NCBI GenBank assembly: GCA_000244995.1 | Contig: CM001438.1 | Coordinates: 3,744,090 to 3,808,089 of the forward strand | DNA from: Burkholderiales bacterium JOSHI_001 | GTDB taxonomy: Bacteria > Pseudomonadota > Gammaproteobacteria > Burkholderiales > Burkholderiaceae_C | Length of the DNA stretch: 64,000 bases | Direction: 5' to 3' | Part shown: one piece after another, positions 27,454 to 35,906 of the stretch | Layout of the letters: every line of letters begins with the position of its first letter | Position numbering within the stretch: the stretch's first letter is position 1 | Translations under genes and position numbers: made by a program | Notes under the pieces: model-generated | Database searches by the model: none | What the model was told of the DNA's origin: nothing | Seen by the model: only the letters and a program-made list of their open reading frames with translations

Positions 27454-28473
27454 TCACTCCTTGTCGAAGGGGTTGGCCTCGGGGCCGCGGTAGGCCCTCT
27501 CAGGCGGCGGGAATCCGCAGCCGGTGCCGTCCTTCACCTGCACGCTGGCCTGCCAGGGCAGGCGGTAGCGGCCGTGCACCATGTCGTGCATGAAGGTGTA
27601 GGGGCAGTCCTGGGCGCCGCCCTTCACCGCCACGTAGCCGCGGTGCCAGAGCTGGTAGGGGTTGTTCTCCACGCCCCAGGTCGCGCGCGCCTCGCGCACC
27701 AGGTCGGGCCGCAGTTCGGCGGTGATGATCTCGTCCGGGCGGCCACCGCCCTGCGCCATCACGCTGCCGTCGAAGTGGCAGAACATGCCTTCGCCCATGC
27801 TGTCGAAGCTGCCATCGCTGCCGCACAGGCACACGCTGGCGGTGTAGGCCAGGTTCTGGAAGGCGTTGCTCTGGTTGGTGATCTTCCAGGCGTGGCGGAT
27901 CGGCGCGGTGTAGCCGGCGGTGCGCAGGATGATCTCGGCGCCCTTGTAGGCGGCCTCGCGCGCCATTTCAGGGAACATGCCGTCGTGGCAGATGATCAGC
28001 GCCAGCTTGCTGCCATTCGGGCCGTCGCACACCGGCACGCCCATGTTGCCCGGCTCCCAGGCTTCCACCGGCACCCAGGGGTGCAGCTTGCGGTAGTACA
28101 GGCGGATGGCGCCTGTATCGTCGATGATCAGGCCGGTGTTGTAGGGGTTGCCGTGCGGGTTGGCCTCCATGATGGAGAAGCAGCCCCAGATCTTGTGCTG
28201 CACGCAGGCGGCCTGGAACAGGGCCACCTCGGGGCCGTCCAGGCGCACCATCAGTTCCGGCGCGGTGCTCATGGAAAGACCGTGCAGCGCGTATTCCGGG
28301 AACACCACCAGGTCCATGCTGCCCAGGTTGCGCCGCGCCTTGCCCACCATCCAGACAATGCGATCGGCCTGCGCTTTCAATTGCGCCGGCGTTTCCACCA
28401 CCGGCAACTGCAACTGCACCAGGCCGATGACCACGCCCTGGGGCGACTTGTTCAAGCCACCGAGTCCACTCAT
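27454..28473 (-). CDS. amiF: Formamidase, nitrilase superfamily
   Basis: 339-aa carbon-nitrogen hydrolase resembling AmiF formamidase of Helicobacter, which releases formate and ammonia from formamide. Glu-Lys-Cys triad: Glu in VVFPEYALHG (about residue 60), Lys in YYRKLHPW (about 133), Cys in ICHDGMFPEMAREAAYKG (about 166). The start is fixed by an ATGA overlap with the permease stop. It lies inside the ureide operon; whether the natural substrate is formamide or another short amide from the same pathway is open. Confidence 0.88.
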   Translation of the reverse strand: MSGLGGLNKSPQGVVIGLVQLQLPVVETPAQLKAQADRIVWMVGKARRNLGSMDLVVFPEYALHGLSMSTAPELMVRLDGPEVALFQAACVQHKIWGCFSIMEANPHGNPYNTGLIIDDTGAIRLYYRKLHPWVPVEAWEPGNMGVPVCDGPNGSKLALIICHDGMFPEMAREAAYKGAEIILRTAGYTAPIRHAWKITNQSNAFQNLAYTASVCLCGSDGSFDSMGEGMFCHFDGSVMAQGGGRPDEIITAELRPDLVREARATWGVENNPYQLWHRGYVAVKGGAQDCPYTFMHDMVHGRYRLPWQASVQVKDGTGCGFPPPERAYRGPEANPFDKE

Positions 28474-29390
28474 CGACTCACTCCCAGTTCCATCGGCGCG
28501 CCCTTGATCGAGCGCTTGGTTGAACAGGTGGCCACCAGGATGGCCAGCGTCAGTGCATAAGGCATGGCGTTGAAAAGGTAGGTGCCGCCGCTGACGCCCA
28601 CGCTCTGCAGCGCCGGACCGATGGCGCCGGCGCCGCCGAACAGCAGGGCCGCGCCCAGGCAGCGCCAGGGCTGCCAGCGCGCGAAGATGACCAGGGCCAC
28701 CGCGATCAGGCCCTGGCCGCTGGACAGGCCTTCGTTCCAGCTGCCCGGGTAGTACAGGGACAGCGACGCCCCGCCCAGCCCGGCGATGAAGCCGCCGGCG
28801 GTGGTGGCCGCCACGCGCACCGCGTTGACCGAATGGCCCAGCGCGCGCGCGGCGTCGCTGGAGTCCCCCGCCATGCGCACCACCAGGCCGAAGCGGGTGT
28901 TGGCCAGGCCCCAGGCCATCAGCGCAGCCAGCGCGATGCCCAGCGGGAACAGCGCATTGACGGCCAGCGCCTGCTGCACGCCAGGCGACGAACTCCAGGC
29001 CCCGAGCGGGATGGACGGGATCTGCGGCGCCTGGGGCTGGATCAAGGGCTTGCCCAGGTAGAAGGCCAGGCCCGATCCCAGCAGCATCAGCGCGATGCCC
29101 GTGGCGATGTCGGACACCCGCGGCAGCGAACACAGCAGGCCGTGCAGCAGGGCCAGCAGCGCACCGCTGACACCGGCCAGCAGCACGCCGAGCCAGGGCG
29201 AACCGCTGAGGTAGGCGCCGCCGAAGCCGGCCATGGCGCTGAACACCAGCACACCTTCCAGCCCCAGGTTGATGCGTCCGCTTTTTTCGGTGAGGCATTC
29301 GCCCAGGCTGACGAAGAGGAAGGGTGTGCCCACGCGCACCGCGCCGCCGATGATGGCCAGCAGCAGGTCGATCCAGGAATCACCGCTCAT
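28470..29390 (-). CDS. ABC transporter permease, BMP system (second)
   Basis: 306-aa inner-membrane permease of the BPD_transp_2 family, type found with BMP binding proteins. Opening PFLFVSLGECLTEKSGRINLGLEGVLV is a family hallmark, with about eight further hydrophobic segments and AGDSSDAARALGHSV as the ATPase-contacting loop. It overlaps both neighbours by 4 bp. Confidence 0.9.
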   Translation of the reverse strand: MSGDSWIDLLLAIIGGAVRVGTPFLFVSLGECLTEKSGRINLGLEGVLVFSAMAGFGGAYLSGSPWLGVLLAGVSGALLALLHGLLCSLPRVSDIATGIALMLLGSGLAFYLGKPLIQPQAPQIPSIPLGAWSSSPGVQQALAVNALFPLGIALAALMAWGLANTRFGLVVRMAGDSSDAARALGHSVNAVRVAATTAGGFIAGLGGASLSLYYPGSWNEGLSSGQGLIAVALVIFARWQPWRCLGAALLFGGAGAIGPALQSVGVSGGTYLFNAMPYALTLAILVATCSTKRSIKGAPMELGVSR

Positions 29391-30493
29391 GCCACCACCT
29401 TCCCGCCGGCCACCGCCAGCTTCAGGCGCGGATGCGGCAGTTGCAGCTGGAACAGGCGCCCGCGCAGCGCCTCGGCCGCCAGGATGAAGACGAAGGCAAA
29501 TCCCTGCAGCACCAGCACCGACGCGTCGGGCAGGCCCAGGCGGCGCTGCAGCAGGCTGCCGGCGGCGGCGAAACCACCGAACAGCAGCGCCACCGGCGGA
29601 ATGGCCCAGGGGTTGTGGCGCGCGACGAAGCTGACCAGGATGCCGGTGTAGCCCAGCCCCGCAATCACCGAGGCGTTGGCCGCGGTGTGCACCGCCGCCA
29701 CCTCCAACGCGCCGGCCAGGCCGGCGCAGGCGCCGCCCAGGGCACAGGCCGCCACCACCAGGGCGTTGGTGGGCAGGCCCACCCCGCGCGCGGCCCGCGC
29801 ATTGCCGCCCACCACACGCAGCGCGAAGCCCTGGGCGGTGAAGCTCAGCCACAGCCCTGCGGCCAGGCACAGCAGCAGGCCGAAGGCCAGGCCCCAGTGC
29901 ACGTCACCCAGCACCGAATCGGGCGCGATGGCGCCCACGCGCAGGCCTTCGGCCAGCGGGCGCGTGGAGGGTTTGTTCAGGCTGGCGGGGTCGCGCATCG
30001 GCCCTTCGACGAAATGTTTGAACAGCGCGATGGCGATGTAGCCCAGCAGCAGGCTGGAGATGGTTTCGTTCACGCCGCGCCATTGCCGCAGGGCCCCGGC
30101 CAGCGCCACCCACAGCGCACCCAACAGCGCCCCGGCCAGCAAGACCAGGGAGCTGCCCGCCGCGTTGCCCGGCAAGGGCAGCAGGTAGGGCAGGCCGGCG
30201 CAGCCCAGGGCGCCCAGCACCAGCGCGCCCTCGCCGCCAATGACCGTGAGCCCGGCGCGCGCCGGCAGCGCCACCGCCAGCGCGGTCAGCATCAGCGGCG
30301 CGGCGCGCTGCAGCGTGTTCTGCCACGAGAAGGCGTCGCCGAAAGCGCCCTTGAACAGCAGCGTCCAGGCCTGCACCGGGCTGGCCCCGCCGAACCAGAC
30401 GAACAGGCCGAAGGCCAGCAACGCTGCAGCAAGAGCCATCAGCGGCAGCAGCAGGGCTTCCAGCGGCGCGTGCCAGGAGCGCGGGGCGGCCAT
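29387..30493 (-). CDS. ABC transporter permease, BMP system (first)
   Basis: 368-aa permease with about ten hydrophobic segments. GLTVIGGEGALVLGALG, RGVNETISSLLLGYIAIALFKHF and GGNARAARGVGLPTNALV are characteristic of nucleoside/BMP-type importers. It pairs with the permease that follows. The gene begins 7 bp after the binding-protein stop codon. Confidence 0.9.
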   Translation of the reverse strand: MAAPRSWHAPLEALLLPLMALAAALLAFGLFVWFGGASPVQAWTLLFKGAFGDAFSWQNTLQRAAPLMLTALAVALPARAGLTVIGGEGALVLGALGCAGLPYLLPLPGNAAGSSLVLLAGALLGALWVALAGALRQWRGVNETISSLLLGYIAIALFKHFVEGPMRDPASLNKPSTRPLAEGLRVGAIAPDSVLGDVHWGLAFGLLLCLAAGLWLSFTAQGFALRVVGGNARAARGVGLPTNALVVAACALGGACAGLAGALEVAAVHTAANASVIAGLGYTGILVSFVARHNPWAIPPVALLFGGFAAAGSLLQRRLGLPDASVLVLQGFAFVFILAAEALRGRLFQLQLPHPRLKLAVAGGKVVA

Positions 30494-30500
30494 GGGAAGC

Positions 30501-31619
30501 TCAGACCTTGCCGATCACGCCTTCGACCAGGTAGTTCATGTTCTCCAGCTCGATGTCGGTCTGCTTGAACACCTTGCCGGCCGGGATCACCACCTTGCCG
30601 GTGTTGTCCTTCAGCCCGCCCTTGAAGATGTCGAAGCTGCCCTTGAGCATCTCGGCACGAACGGCTTCGGCCTGCTTGCGCGCGGCCTCGGGCACCGACG
30701 ACCCGTAGGGGCTGCTCTTGACGAAACCTTCCTTCAGGCCACCGCGCACGAAGTTCGGGTGCGGCTTGCCGGTGCGTGCGGCGTCGATGATCTGCTGGTA
30801 GGCCGAGACCCAGTTCCATTCGGCACCCGTCAGGTAGGCCTGCGGCGCCAGCTTGGCCTGGCTGGCGTGGTAGCCGCAGACGAACTTGCCGCGTTTGGCC
30901 GCCGTCTCGACGATGACCTTCGGGCCATCCACATGCATGGTGAACACGTCCACACCCTGGTCGGCCAGGCTGTTGGTGGCTTCGGCCTCTTTCACGGGCA
31001 TGCTCCAGTCGCCGGTGAAGATGACGGTGGTGGTGATGTCGGGCTGCACCGAGCGCGCGCCCATGGTGAAGGCGTTGATGTTGCGCAGCACCTGCGGGAT
31101 GGGCTTGGCTGCCACGAAGCCCAGCTTCTTGCTCTTGGTGACATGGCCCGCGACCACGCCGTTGAGGTACTGCGCCTCGTCGATGTAGCCGAAGAAGCTG
31201 CCGGTGTTCTTGGGGTGCTTGGCCGCATTCCAAAGCCCGCCGCAATGGGCGAAGCGAACGTCGGGGCTCTTGGCCGCCACGGCCAGCATGTGGGGGTCGA
31301 AGTAGCCGAAGGACGTGGGGAACAGCAGCGTCGCGCCGTCCTGCGCGATCATGCCCTGCATGGTCTTCTGCACCGCGTTGGTCTCGGGCACGTTCTCTTC
31401 TTCGACCACCTTGATGCCGGCCATCTTCTTCACCAGCGCCACCGCCTCGGCATGGGCCTGGTTGTAGCCGTAGTCGTCGCGCGGACCAACGTAGATGAAG
31501 CCCACACTGATGGGCTTCTGGGCCAGGGCCAGCCCGCCCCAGCCCGAGGTGGCCAGGCCGGCGGCGGCGGCCCCCGCATGGCCGATCCATTGCCGGCGAT
31601 TCCACTGCGAACGCGTCAT
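30501..31619 (-). CDS. BMP-family substrate-binding protein, Tat-type signal
   Basis: 372-aa periplasmic binding protein of the BMP/PnrA family. The N-terminus has a twin-arginine-like signal (NRRQWIG followed by an Ala/Gly-rich stretch and ALA-Q cleavage near residue 33). The mature part starts ISVGFIYVGPRDDYGYNQAHAEA. Family members bind nucleosides, purines or small ureides. Here the downstream hydrolases suggest biuret, triuret or a similar urea oligomer. AGGAG lies 8 bases before the ATG at 31619. First gene of the operon. Confidence 0.88.
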   Translation of the reverse strand: MTRSQWNRRQWIGHAGAAAAGLATSGWGGLALAQKPISVGFIYVGPRDDYGYNQAHAEAVALVKKMAGIKVVEEENVPETNAVQKTMQGMIAQDGATLLFPTSFGYFDPHMLAVAAKSPDVRFAHCGGLWNAAKHPKNTGSFFGYIDEAQYLNGVVAGHVTKSKKLGFVAAKPIPQVLRNINAFTMGARSVQPDITTTVIFTGDWSMPVKEAEATNSLADQGVDVFTMHVDGPKVIVETAAKRGKFVCGYHASQAKLAPQAYLTGAEWNWVSAYQQIIDAARTGKPHPNFVRGGLKEGFVKSSPYGSSVPEAARKQAEAVRAEMLKGSFDIFKGGLKDNTGKVVIPAGKVFKQTDIELENMNYLVEGVIGKV

Positions 31620-31647
31620 GTTGTGCACTCCTGGGTTGCGGACCTGT

Positions 31648-31667
31648 GGGCACCCGAAACGGTGCCC
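31648..31667 (-). promoter_or_regulatory. Hairpin in the 5' leader of the ureide operon
   Basis: Perfect 7-bp stem GGGCACC / GGTGCCC with a 6-base loop, 29-48 bases before the start codon of the binding-protein gene, so inside the leader of a transcript starting near 31680. It does not match a riboswitch I know and has no T-run. Confidence 0.45.
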
Positions 31668-31682
31668 TGGATGGTGTTCAGG

Positions 31683-31694
31683 TTGGTATACAAG
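31683..31694. promoter_or_regulatory. Candidate GntR operator upstream of the ureide operon
   Basis: TTGGTATACAAG, an almost symmetrical site centred on GTATAC, like FCD-type GntR operators (TTGTATACAA class). It is 64 bases upstream of the binding-protein start codon and close to where its promoter should be. The operon's own GntR gene at 21508 is the likely binder. Confidence 0.5.
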
Positions 31695-31876
31695 CAACCC
31701 GCGCGCCAGCCTGTAGTCCGCGGTTTCAGCCTGCAGTTGCACCGACGGGGTGCACATCACGCAGGATCACCCCATCGGAAGGCGACGGCCGCACCGCCTT
31801 GGAGACCGCCCGGCGCCGCCGCCCGAGGCTGCGGTCACCCATCGGCACCCAGCTGAGGTGATGCGAAGATCGCGCC

Positions 31877-32521
31877 ATGTACAGGCTGCACTACCACCCC
31901 AGCAACGCCAGCTTCACGCCGCACGTCCTGCTGCGCGAGGTGGGCGCGCCCTTTGAACTGCTGCTGGTCGATCGCGAGCAAGGTGCCCACAAGCGCCCGG
32001 ACTACCTGAAGCTCAACCCCAATGGCACGATCCCGGTGCTGGAGGACGGCCCGCTGGTGCTGTATGAAACAGCCGCCATTGCCTTGCACCTGGCCGACCG
32101 CCACCCGGCCGCCCAACTGGCGCCGCCGCTGCAAACTGCGGCGCGCGCGCACTTCTACAAATGGATGGTCTGGCTGACCAACACCTTGCAGCCGCGGCTG
32201 ATGCACTGTTTCTACCCCGACCGCCTGGTGGAAGACCAGACCGCTGCCGCGCAGGTGAAGCGCCGCGCCGAGGCCGACGTGCTGGCCTTGTTGCAGCAAT
32301 TGGACGATCAACTGGCGGCGCACCCCGGCCCCTGGCTGCTGGGCACCGACCACAGTGCGGCGGACCCGTTTGCCTTCATGCTGTGCCGCTGGACGCGCAA
32401 TTTCAGCGGCCGAAAGGCGCGCGACTTCACCCACATCGCGCCATGGCTGCAGCGCATGCTGCAGCGGCCTGCGGTGCAGGCCGCCTTCGAGGCCGAGGTC
32501 ACGGTGGCGCCGTACTTCTAG
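31877..32521 (+). CDS. Glutathione S-transferase
   Basis: 214-aa GST. N-terminal thioredoxin-like domain (residues 1-80, YHPSNASFTPHVLLREVG, cis-Pro in NGTIPVLEDG, and gamma-glutamyl-binding ETAAI) and a helical C-terminal domain (about 90-210, with DHSAADPFAF). It conjugates or removes glutathione on electrophiles. The substrate is unknown. Transcribed divergently from the ureide operon and convergent with the CoA-transferase gene. Confidence 0.88.
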   Translation: MYRLHYHPSNASFTPHVLLREVGAPFELLLVDREQGAHKRPDYLKLNPNGTIPVLEDGPLVLYETAAIALHLADRHPAAQLAPPLQTAARAHFYKWMVWLTNTLQPRLMHCFYPDRLVEDQTAAAQVKRRAEADVLALLQQLDDQLAAHPGPWLLGTDHSAADPFAFMLCRWTRNFSGRKARDFTHIAPWLQRMLQRPAVQAAFEAEVTVAPYF

Positions 32522-32523
32522 CC

Positions 32524-32539
32524 GCCGCCGACAGGCGGC
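32524..32539. terminator. Bidirectional hairpin between convergent genes
   Basis: Perfect 6-bp stem GCCGCC / GGCGGC with loop GACA, right after the GST stop and 16 bp before the end of the convergent CoA-transferase gene. No T-run. Confidence 0.45.
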
Positions 32540-32554
32540 CAGCCGAACCGCGGC

Positions 32555-33850
32555 TCAGAGCAGGCGCATCCGCCTGGCCTGGGCCGTCAACTCGTCGCGG
32601 AACTGTGGATGCGCAATCGCGATCAACTCGGCCGCCCGCTGCCCCGCCGACTTGCCGCGCAGGCGTGCCACGCCAAATTCGGTGACGACGTGGTCAATGT
32701 CGTTCTTGCTGGTGGTGACGTGCGTTCCCGCCGCCAGCGTCGGCACGATCCGCGACAGCGTGTCGTCCTTAGCGGTGGACGGCAGCACGATGAAGGCCTT
32801 GCCGCCGCGCGAGCGGTTGGCGGCGCGCACGAAGTCGGACTGCCCGCCGGTGCCGGAATACGGCGTGGCCCCTAGGCTTTCGGAACCGCACTGGCCCAGC
32901 AGGTCGATCTGCAGGGTGGCGTTGATCGCCACCAGCTTGTCGTTCAGCCCCGCCAGCGACGGATCGTTGGTGAAATTCACCGGGTGGATTTCGAGCGCCG
33001 GGTTTCGGTCCATGAAGCGGTAAAGCTTGCTGGAGCCCAGGGCGAAGGTGGCCACCATCTTGCCCGGCAGGTGGTTCTTGCGCCGGTTCGTGACGGCGCC
33101 ACACTCCACCAGCGTCAGGATGCCGTCGCCGATCATCTCGGTGTGGATGCCCAGGTCGCGCTTGCTGGTCAGCTGCATCACCACCGCGTCCGGGATGCCG
33201 CCGTAGCCGATCTGCAGCGTCGAGCCGTCCTCGATCAGGTCGGCCACGTACTTGCCGATGGCCTGCTGCACAGGGCCGATCTTCGGCAGGCCGACCTCGA
33301 ACACCGGCTCGCTGCTTTCGGTCAGTGCGGCCACCTGCGAAATGTGCACATGGCAGTCGCCAAAGGCGAAGGGCACGTTGGGGTTCACCTCCAGCACGAC
33401 GGCGCGCGCCTTGGCGATGGCGGCCATGGTGTAGTCGGCCGCCAGGCTGATGGCGAAGTAGCCATGTTCGTCCATCGGCGAGGCCATCGTGAACACGACA
33501 TCGGACGGGATCAGCCCGCGCTCGATCTGGCTCGGCAGTTCGGAAAAGCAGTTGGGGATGAAATCGATCCAGCCCGCCTGCCCGCCGGCGCGGGTGGCGC
33601 CGCCGTAGAAGAAAGCCACATGGCGCACATGATCGACCGTCTGCGGGTCGATGTAGGCGTATTTGCGCACCGCCAGGATCTGCCCCACCTTGACGTCGCG
33701 CAAGTCCAGTCGGCGCTCGGACAGCGCCGTCAGCAGCGCCGGCGGCTCGCCAACCCCGGTGGGTACGACGATGAAGTCGCCATGGCGCACCACCCCCACG
33801 GCGTCGGCGGCTGACATTCTCTTGCTTCGGTACTGGTCTTGAACGGACAT
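32555..33850 (-). CDS. Acetyl-CoA hydrolase/transferase family (4-hydroxybutyrate CoA-transferase-like)
   Basis: 431-aa class I CoA-transferase with two halves: acetyl-CoA hydrolase N-terminal domain (about 1-200) and C-terminal domain with LQIGYGGIPDAV, the catalytic Glu238 in IHTEMIGDG, and YSGTGGQSDFVRAANRSRGGKAF. It moves CoA between short acyl acids. Acetate, 4-hydroxybutyrate or similar are possible. ATG 33850 has GGGAGG just upstream, which decides against the in-frame extension. Confidence 0.87.
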   Translation of the reverse strand: MSVQDQYRSKRMSAADAVGVVRHGDFIVVPTGVGEPPALLTALSERRLDLRDVKVGQILAVRKYAYIDPQTVDHVRHVAFFYGGATRAGGQAGWIDFIPNCFSELPSQIERGLIPSDVVFTMASPMDEHGYFAISLAADYTMAAIAKARAVVLEVNPNVPFAFGDCHVHISQVAALTESSEPVFEVGLPKIGPVQQAIGKYVADLIEDGSTLQIGYGGIPDAVVMQLTSKRDLGIHTEMIGDGILTLVECGAVTNRRKNHLPGKMVATFALGSSKLYRFMDRNPALEIHPVNFTNDPSLAGLNDKLVAINATLQIDLLGQCGSESLGATPYSGTGGQSDFVRAANRSRGGKAFIVLPSTAKDDTLSRIVPTLAAGTHVTTSKNDIDHVVTEFGVARLRGKSAGQRAAELIAIAHPQFRDELTAQARRMRLL

Positions 33851-33925
33851 CGCGCCTCCCTGGTTGTGCATGCCAAGGATAGCGCCCGGCGGACGCGCAA
33901 CGCAGGGCGCCAAGACCGGGTGCCG

Positions 33926-34168
33926 TCACCCCCCACGCGCCGGGAAGTTGCCCTTCTTCACCACCGCGTGCACGCCCCAGTTGCCGTCCACCACCTGCGT
34001 GATGCCGAAGTCCACCGCGATGGACATCAGCGAGATGGCTTCGTCCTCGCCCAGCCCCTGGGTGGTCACCAGGAAGCGGCGCAACTTGTGGTGCGCGTCG
34101 CGCAGCGCCTTGTCCACCGGGGACTTGGCGAAGATGTCGTTCTTTGCCAATGAGCTGGCTACGATGCC
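33926..34168 (-). pseudogene. C-terminal remnant of an acetamidase/formamidase gene
   Basis: About 78 codons matching only the C-terminal end of acetamidase/formamidase-family proteins: SPVDKALRDAHHKLRRFL, EAISLMSIAVDFGITQVVDG and a NWGVHAVVKKGNF ending. Intact family members are 300-400 aa. The 5' part would lie where the CYTH-CHAD gene now sits on the other strand, so it was lost by deletion or replacement. The intact family member at 51649 ends differently, so this is not a recent duplicate of it. A TTG near the start of the matching part could still allow translation. Confidence 0.7.
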
Positions 34169-34195
34169 CCACCCTTGTCGTGCTGTTGCGAACCC

Positions 34196-35710
34196 ATGGC
34201 CGTGCCTGAACCCAGCGAATTCGAAGTCAAGTTCGCCGTGCCCGCGGCGTCGCGCGCCCAGGTCGCCGCCGAAGTGAGCCGCGGCGCCGGCTTTCAGGGG
34301 CGCCGCAGCCTGACCGCGATGTACCTGGACACGCCCGACGGCCGCCTGGCCGCGGCGGGCCTGGCCTGGCGCCTGCGCCGCGAGAGCCGGCGCTGGGTGC
34401 AGACCCTGAAAGCCCGCAGCGGCGCTGCGTTGCTGCGCATCGAGCACGAAGTGCCCTGCGCCACACCCACGCCGGACGCCACGCGGCATGCAGGCACCCC
34501 GGCGGGTGAACGGCTGCTGGCCCTGCTGCACACGGCCCAGCGCGACGGGCTGCAGGTCGAGGTGCGCTTTCGCACCGAGGTACGGCGTTCCACACGCGTC
34601 ATCCGCACCCGCGGTGCCGTGGTGGAACTGGCCTTCGACGAAGGACAGATCGTCGCCGGCCCGCTGCAACGGCGCGTGCGGGAACTGGAGTTCGAATGCC
34701 TTTCGGGCTCGCGCACCGCGATGCTGGACCTGGCCCGGCGCTGGCAACAGCGCTTCGGCCTGCTGCTGGACCCGCTCAGCAAGTCCGAACGCGGCAGCCT
34801 GCTGGCCAACGGCCAGCTGCACCCCCCAGTGCGCAAGGCCGCCCTGCCCCGCTTTGCCGCCGGTGCGCCAGCCGGAGTGGCCTTCGCGGCGGTGCTGGAC
34901 GAATGCCTGGACCAGGTGCTGCGCAACGCCGCCGGCCTGTGCGATGGTGCGCGCGAACAGCGTGTTGAGCACGTGCACCAGCTGCGCGTGGGCCTGCGCC
35001 GGTTGCGCAGCGCACTTCGCAGCTTTCGTGGCTGGGTGCAGGCGCCACCGCCACCGCTGGTCGATGGCCTGCAGGCCCTGTTCACCGAACTGGGCCGGAC
35101 GCGCGACAACGACATGATGGCCGGGAGTGTGGCCGCCGACCTGGCCGCAGCGGGGGGCCCCCCTTGGCCCGCGCGCCCGGCCACCCAAGGCCGGCCGCCT
35201 GCCGTGTTGCTGCGTGCGCCACCGACCCAGGGCCTGCTGCTGGACTGGCTGCGCTGGCAGGCCACCGATCGCGACACCCAGGGTGGCATGGACCCGGCGT
35301 CGAAATCCCTGCCGCCGTCCGATCACTTGCGCCGCCGCGCCCGCAAGCGCCTGCGCGCCTGGCACAAGCGCCTGGCGCAACAGGCCCAGGCCTTCGACAC
35401 GCTGGATGAAACCTCGCTGCACGCGCTGCGCAAGCGCATCAAACGCCAGCGCTACGCGGTGGAATTCCTGGCCCCGCTGCTGCCACGCCGCGCCCTCACG
35501 CGCGACCTGCCGCAGCTGACCCGGGCCCAGGCCCGCATGGGCGAGCTCCACGACCTGTTCGTGCTGCAGGCCCACTGCCAAACCGGTGCGACCGCGGCGC
35601 CAGCGGCCAGGTTTGCGCTGACTTGGCTGGCCGAGCGCATTGCCGAGGCCAGGGCGGGCAGCCGCACGGCCGTGCACGCACTGTCCGGCGCCGAACCGCC
35701 GCTGCCCTGA
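34196..35710 (+). CDS. CYTH-CHAD domain protein
   Basis: 504 aa. N-terminal CYTH domain (about 5-205) with the triphosphate-tunnel signature EFEVKF (ExExK) and alternating charged residues of the tunnel strands. C-terminal CHAD domain (about 220-495), a helical, His/Arg-rich domain known to bind inorganic polyphosphate (HVHQLRVGLRRLRSALRSF, HALRKRIKRQRYAVEFL). Such proteins hydrolyse or bind polyphosphates and are linked to polyP granules. ATG 34196 begins the CYTH motif. The gene is flanked on both sides by remnants of unrelated genes. Confidence 0.9.
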   Translation: MAVPEPSEFEVKFAVPAASRAQVAAEVSRGAGFQGRRSLTAMYLDTPDGRLAAAGLAWRLRRESRRWVQTLKARSGAALLRIEHEVPCATPTPDATRHAGTPAGERLLALLHTAQRDGLQVEVRFRTEVRRSTRVIRTRGAVVELAFDEGQIVAGPLQRRVRELEFECLSGSRTAMLDLARRWQQRFGLLLDPLSKSERGSLLANGQLHPPVRKAALPRFAAGAPAGVAFAAVLDECLDQVLRNAAGLCDGAREQRVEHVHQLRVGLRRLRSALRSFRGWVQAPPPPLVDGLQALFTELGRTRDNDMMAGSVAADLAAAGGPPWPARPATQGRPPAVLLRAPPTQGLLLDWLRWQATDRDTQGGMDPASKSLPPSDHLRRRARKRLRAWHKRLAQQAQAFDTLDETSLHALRKRIKRQRYAVEFLAPLLPRRALTRDLPQLTRAQARMGELHDLFVLQAHCQTGATAAPAARFALTWLAERIAEARAGSRTAVHALSGAEPPLP

Positions 35711-35772
35711 CCTGTCGCCGGCGCCTGCACGCGGCCACGCCAGGTTCGCTGTTCAGCGGCCGGCGGCCCCGG

Positions 35773-35860
35773 GCGCGGGAAGGGCTGCAGCAGGCCGACG
35801 CGCGTGTGCTCGGTGTCCGTGAACGACAGGTGCTGCCCGACGCCAGGAATTTCCATCGGA
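35773..35860 (-). pseudogene. C-terminal remnant of a VOC/glyoxalase-family gene
   Basis: About 28 codons (MEIPGVGQHLSFTDTE, then RVGLLQPF) match the last strands of VOC-family proteins, usually 120-140 aa. The N-terminal part is absent. Upstream are AAGGAGGGG plus an ATG in another frame (35878), and GGAGG 9 bases before the ATG at 35856, as if the start region was kept and the middle lost. The frame then runs on without homology into the region antisense to the CYTH-CHAD gene. DUF1428-SRPBCC-VOC triplets are common in betaproteobacteria, which fits an original third operon gene. Confidence 0.55.
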
Positions 35861-35906
35861 GTGAACCTCCGGGTTCATGACGCCCCTCCTTTCCTTGCAA
35901 GGGGGC

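Noticed and set aside
33926-34168. Acetamidase remnant as a duplicate of the gene at 51649
   Set aside because: The two C-terminal ends differ too much (NWGVHAVVKKGNF versus VDPKYTVGAGIEKKYL); they are different subfamilies.
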